DNA from: an uncultured Bacteroidales bacterium
GTDB taxonomy: Bacteria > Bacteroidota > Bacteroidia > Bacteroidales > UBA932
Assembly: GCA_927798505.1 (NCBI GenBank)
Contig: CAKMNE010000081.1
Coordinates: 1 to 6,599 of the forward strand
DNA: 6,599 bases
Direction of reading: 5' to 3'
The notes under the pieces are model-generated. The model ran no database searches. It had not been told where the DNA came from and saw only the letters and a list, made by a program, of their open reading frames with translations. Positions within the stretch are counted from its first letter, which is position 1. The number at the start of each line of letters is the position of its first letter. Below, piece after piece: positions 4,195 to 6,599 of this stretch. Position numbers and translations under genes: made by a program.

Positions 4195-6423
4195 TTACCG
4201 AGAAGCTTTCACCTCAAATTCAATGCGGTGGCGGATGTCTTCGGAGGAGGCGCCTATGCAGGCCACAAAGCGGCCCGGCTCAAGCACCCAGTCGCCCTTG
4301 GCGGAGTCATAGAACTTCAGCATCTGAGGAGTCACCTCAAACTCAACCACCTTGCTCTCTCCCGGCTCAAGGGCAATTTTGCGGAAAGCCTTCAGCTCCA
4401 TCTCAGGACGCTCGACTGAAGCTTCAACATCCTTGATATACAACTGAACAACCTCCTTTCCGGCAACAGAACCGGTATTGGTAACGGTAACACTGAGCTT
4501 GAGAGTACCGTCCGCACGCATTGCACTGCGCTTTGCCTTTGCATCGGAATACTCGAAAGTGGTATAACTCAAACCGTGACCAAAAGCAAAGAGAGGCTTG
4601 ATGTTGTATTTCTGCGCCCAGCGGTAGCCAACGAAAATGCCTTCCGAGTAATGGGCCTCGGTAGCCTTAGGATCATAAGCGCCCAGAGCGTGCGCCCCGT
4701 TATCCTCCAGGCGGACAGGGAAGGTGAACGGCAGTTTGCCCGACGGATTGACCTTACCGAAAAGCACATCTGCAAGGGCATTGCCCGACTCGGAACCTCC
4801 GTACCAGGCCTCAACAATGGCGTTTACTTCACCAACCCAAGGCATTGCAACGGCATTGCCGGAAACAATCACAACCGCAAGGGACGGATTGACAGCAGCC
4901 AAAGCCTCGATCACAGCATCCTGATTGTAAGGAAGTTCCAAACCGTAGCGGTCGGAATCCTCGCAGTCCTGATGGGAAGACTTGTTAAGTCCGCCGACGA
5001 AGATAACCACATCGGCATCTTTTGCCTGGGCGCAGGCATCGGCAATCAGCTGAGCAGCACTGCGGCTCTCGGAAAGATCCTGCCCGGTCACAACGCCATT
5101 GTATGCACCCGAAACATCTCCCACATAGCCTCTTTCATAGACCACCTCAACTCCGGATGGAGCAGCGGCCCTGATTCCGTCCAGAGGGGAAACCTCCCTC
5201 TGCACCTTCAGCGAAGAAGAACCTCCGCCTACGGTCATCATCTTCACGGCATTTTCTCCCACAACCAGAATCTTCTTCACATCCGCTCCGATTGGAAGCA
5301 CACCGGCCTCGTTTTTGAGAAGCACAATGCCCTCGCCGCCGATTCTGCGCGCCGCATTATAATGTTCCGGGCTGCAAAGGGAACCGTAAGGCTTGTCGCT
5401 GCGCATAGCGGTACGGAAATTGAGTCTGAGCACCCTGCGCACCTTGTCGTTGAGCACGTCTTCACTCGCCCTGCCGTCGCGCAACCTCTGGAGATAAGCA
5501 TCCGCCAGATGGTATGCATCGTAACCGTTGGTAGCGCCCATAGTAAGGCCGTCGGTCCAGGTGCCGAACTCAAGGTCAAGTCCATTGGTGATAGCCTCGT
5601 CAGTGTCGTGGCATCCGCCCCAGTCTGAGATGACGGCGCCGTCGAAGCCCCACTCCCCTTTGAGTATGTCGTTGAGCAGATACTGGTTATGACAGACGTG
5701 CTGCCCCTTGTACAGGTTATATGAACCCATAATTGACCAGGCTCCACCCTGCTGGACTGCAGCCTTGAAAGCAGGAAGGTAAATCTCGTTGAGTGTCCTG
5801 TCATCCACGACTACGTCGTAGTTGTGACGCTGGGCCTCCTGATTGTTAAGTGCATAATGCTTCACGCAGACAGCCACGCCGTTCTTCTGAACTTCCTGAA
5901 TATAAGGCACTACCATTACGCTGGCAAGACAAGGATCCTCGCCCATATACTCAAAATTGCGTCCGTTCAGAGGGGTTCGGTAGATGTTTACGCCCGGACC
6001 GAGAAGCACGTCTTTCTCGCGGTAGCGGGCCTCTTCTCCTATAGACTTGCCGTAGAGGGCAGACATTTCCTCGCTCCAGGTGGCCGCAAGGCAAGTCAGT
6101 GCCGGAAATGCCACACAGGAATCATTGGTCCATCCGGCCTGCCTCCACTTGTCCCAAAGCACTTCCGGGCGTATGCCGTGAGGGCCGTCGGTACACCAAA
6201 GCTCAGGAATCCCAAGACGGGGCACTCCGGCAGATGAGAACTTGCTCTGAGCATGAAGCACCTTCACCTTCTCCTCCAAGGTCATACGGGAAAGAGCATC
6301 CTCCACCCTCAATTCAAGCGGTTGATTTTCATCCAGATAAACGGGTTTGTCGGAAAGTCGCCCGCAGCAGGAGCACGCAAGCAGGGCAACGCCCAAAGTC
6401 AAAAAAAAGTTTTCTGATTTCAT
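4195..6423 (-). CDS. Glycoside hydrolase family 3 beta-glycosidase, lipoprotein
   Basis: A 742-residue GH3 enzyme, most likely a beta-glucosidase that removes terminal sugars from oligosaccharides. Residues 1-16 form a lipoprotein signal peptide with lipobox LLAC, lipidated Cys17; no acidic run follows the Cys, so periplasmic rather than surface display is inferred. The N-terminal TIM barrel has DGPHG (79-83), RNFEYMGEDP (155-164), K188-H189 (KHYALN) and the nucleophile Asp267 in VISDW. The alpha/beta sandwich spans about 355-575; Glu488 in CEDSDR is the best acid/base candidate by position, and WYGGSESGNALADVLFG (540-556) is typical. FGHGLSYTTF (614-623) leads into a fibronectin III-like C-terminal domain (about 640-735). 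The protein looks full length and intact. The start ATG 6421-6423 is chosen because the signal peptide begins there. No SusC/SusD partner or other PUL gene is in view, so the substrate cannot be narrowed. It converges on the tRNA and shares its terminator. Confidence 0.94.
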   Translation of the reverse strand: MKSENFFLTLGVALLACSCCGRLSDKPVYLDENQPLELRVEDALSRMTLEEKVKVLHAQSKFSSAGVPRLGIPELWCTDGPHGIRPEVLWDKWRQAGWTNDSCVAFPALTCLAATWSEEMSALYGKSIGEEARYREKDVLLGPGVNIYRTPLNGRNFEYMGEDPCLASVMVVPYIQEVQKNGVAVCVKHYALNNQEAQRHNYDVVVDDRTLNEIYLPAFKAAVQQGGAWSIMGSYNLYKGQHVCHNQYLLNDILKGEWGFDGAVISDWGGCHDTDEAITNGLDLEFGTWTDGLTMGATNGYDAYHLADAYLQRLRDGRASEDVLNDKVRRVLRLNFRTAMRSDKPYGSLCSPEHYNAARRIGGEGIVLLKNEAGVLPIGADVKKILVVGENAVKMMTVGGGSSSLKVQREVSPLDGIRAAAPSGVEVVYERGYVGDVSGAYNGVVTGQDLSESRSAAQLIADACAQAKDADVVIFVGGLNKSSHQDCEDSDRYGLELPYNQDAVIEALAAVNPSLAVVIVSGNAVAMPWVGEVNAIVEAWYGGSESGNALADVLFGKVNPSGKLPFTFPVRLEDNGAHALGAYDPKATEAHYSEGIFVGYRWAQKYNIKPLFAFGHGLSYTTFEYSDAKAKRSAMRADGTLKLSVTVTNTGSVAGKEVVQLYIKDVEASVERPEMELKAFRKIALEPGESKVVEFEVTPQMLKFYDSAKGDWVLEPGRFVACIGASSEDIRHRIEFEVKASR

Positions 6424-6482
6424 TTAATGCTGAGTATTGTTTCTAGAGAATTGTGACAGGTTCTTCGATTGAATGTTATTCC

Positions 6483-6498
6483 TCCGAAAATGATCGGA
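6483..6498 (-). promoter_or_regulatory. Small hairpin at the predicted 5' end of the GH3 leader
   Basis: TCCGA (6483-6487) and TCGGA (6494-6498) are perfect inverted repeats around a 6-nt spacer. They sit just downstream of the predicted GH3 transcription start, so the mRNA would begin with a 5-bp stem-loop. A 5'-end stabiliser or a small operator are both possible; the stem is short and could be chance. Confidence 0.35.
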
Positions 6499-6504
6499 AC
6501 CTTA

Positions 6505-6512
6505 CAAAAATA
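6505..6512 (-). promoter_or_regulatory. Probable GH3 -7 promoter element (TATTTTTG)
   Basis: On the minus strand this matches TAnnTTTG and is identical to the folP element. It predicts a start near 6500 and a leader of about 77 nt before the ATG at 6423. No TTG lies at the standard -33 spacing, so the element may be weak or activator-dependent, which would fit a regulated sugar-use gene. Confidence 0.45.
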
Positions 6513-6599
6513 CAAAACAATTGCAATGTTATGTTGATTATTTGACAGAAAAACGGCTAAAAAGCATTATTTCTCAGCACTTAAAGGGAAAAGGGCATC

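Larger units (their letters stand above)
6424..6599. other. AT-rich intergenic region upstream of the GH3 gene
   Basis: These 176 bases are much richer in A and T than the flanking gene and hold no convincing coding sequence. They contain the probable GH3 promoter and an untranslated leader of about 75-80 nt. Beyond the promoter (6513-6599) I see no strong motif. A ten-codon open stretch on the minus strand entering from the right edge and stopping at 6567-6569 could be the end of another gene, but it is too short to call. Confidence 0.6.

Noticed and set aside
4030..4419. 129-codon open frame on the plus strand covering the tRNA and terminator
   Set aside because: It reads through a well-formed tRNA and its terminator and then lies antisense to GH3; no coding signal.
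4576..5628. 350-codon open frame on the plus strand inside the GH3 gene
   Set aside because: It is antisense to a clearly conserved GH3 enzyme, has no recognisable domain, and long antisense frames are common in GC-rich coding sequence.
6567..6599. End of another minus-strand gene at the right edge (ten codons, stop at 6567-6569)
   Set aside because: Too short to tell from chance, and no homology can be recognised.
1..6599. A defence or mobile system built around the CPBP (Abi-type) protease
   Set aside because: The protease sits between housekeeping genes, with no toxin, bacteriocin, nuclease, integrase or repeat array nearby, and its base composition matches its neighbours.

Overview
The window looks like ordinary chromosome from a fairly GC-rich member of the Bacteroidales (Bacteroidota). 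Four -7 promoter elements match the Bacteroidota TAnnTTTG consensus (before tmk, folP, the tRNA and the GH3 gene). Start sites lack clear Shine-Dalgarno sequences. The thymidylate kinase has the FPRY form usual in this phylum, and the DoxX-like membrane protein resembles Bacteroides proteins of the BT_3928 type. I cannot assign a genus; the compact folP and the high GC suggest an uncultured gut or Rikenellaceae-like lineage, but this is a guess.

Layout. 1-818 (+) is the 3' part of a sugar-nucleotide-type nucleotidyltransferase, cut at its 5' end by the window. It overlaps by 14 nt a CPBP-family intramembrane protease (805-1668, +). That gene runs tail-to-tail into folP (1561-2304, -), and the two share 108 bp of coding sequence in exact antisense codon register. 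folP and tmk (2343-3020, +) diverge from a 38-bp gap that holds two facing -7 elements, so both mRNAs should be almost leaderless. tmk overlaps by 14 nt a DoxX/MauE-like membrane protein (3007-3996, +). Next come an AT-rich palindrome, a good TTG-N19-TAnnTTTG promoter and an initiator tRNA-Met with encoded CCA (4075-4150, +). A hairpin flanked by A and T tracts (4150-4183) can terminate both the tRNA and the opposing GH3 gene. 4195-6423 (-) encodes a 742-residue GH3 beta-glycosidase lipoprotein. The last 176 bases (6424-6599) are AT-rich noncoding sequence with the probable GH3 promoter and leader.

Function. folP (folate synthesis) and tmk (dTMP to dTDP) meet in thymidylate metabolism, because thymidylate synthesis uses a folate cofactor, so their divergent pairing makes sense. 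The other genes are housekeeping or envelope functions with no obvious shared pathway. I found no mobile element, CRISPR array, phage gene or multi-gene defence system. The points most worth a second look are the in-register folP/protease overlap, the 38-bp divergent promoter with near-leaderless starts, and the shortened dihydropteroate synthase with altered active-site loops.
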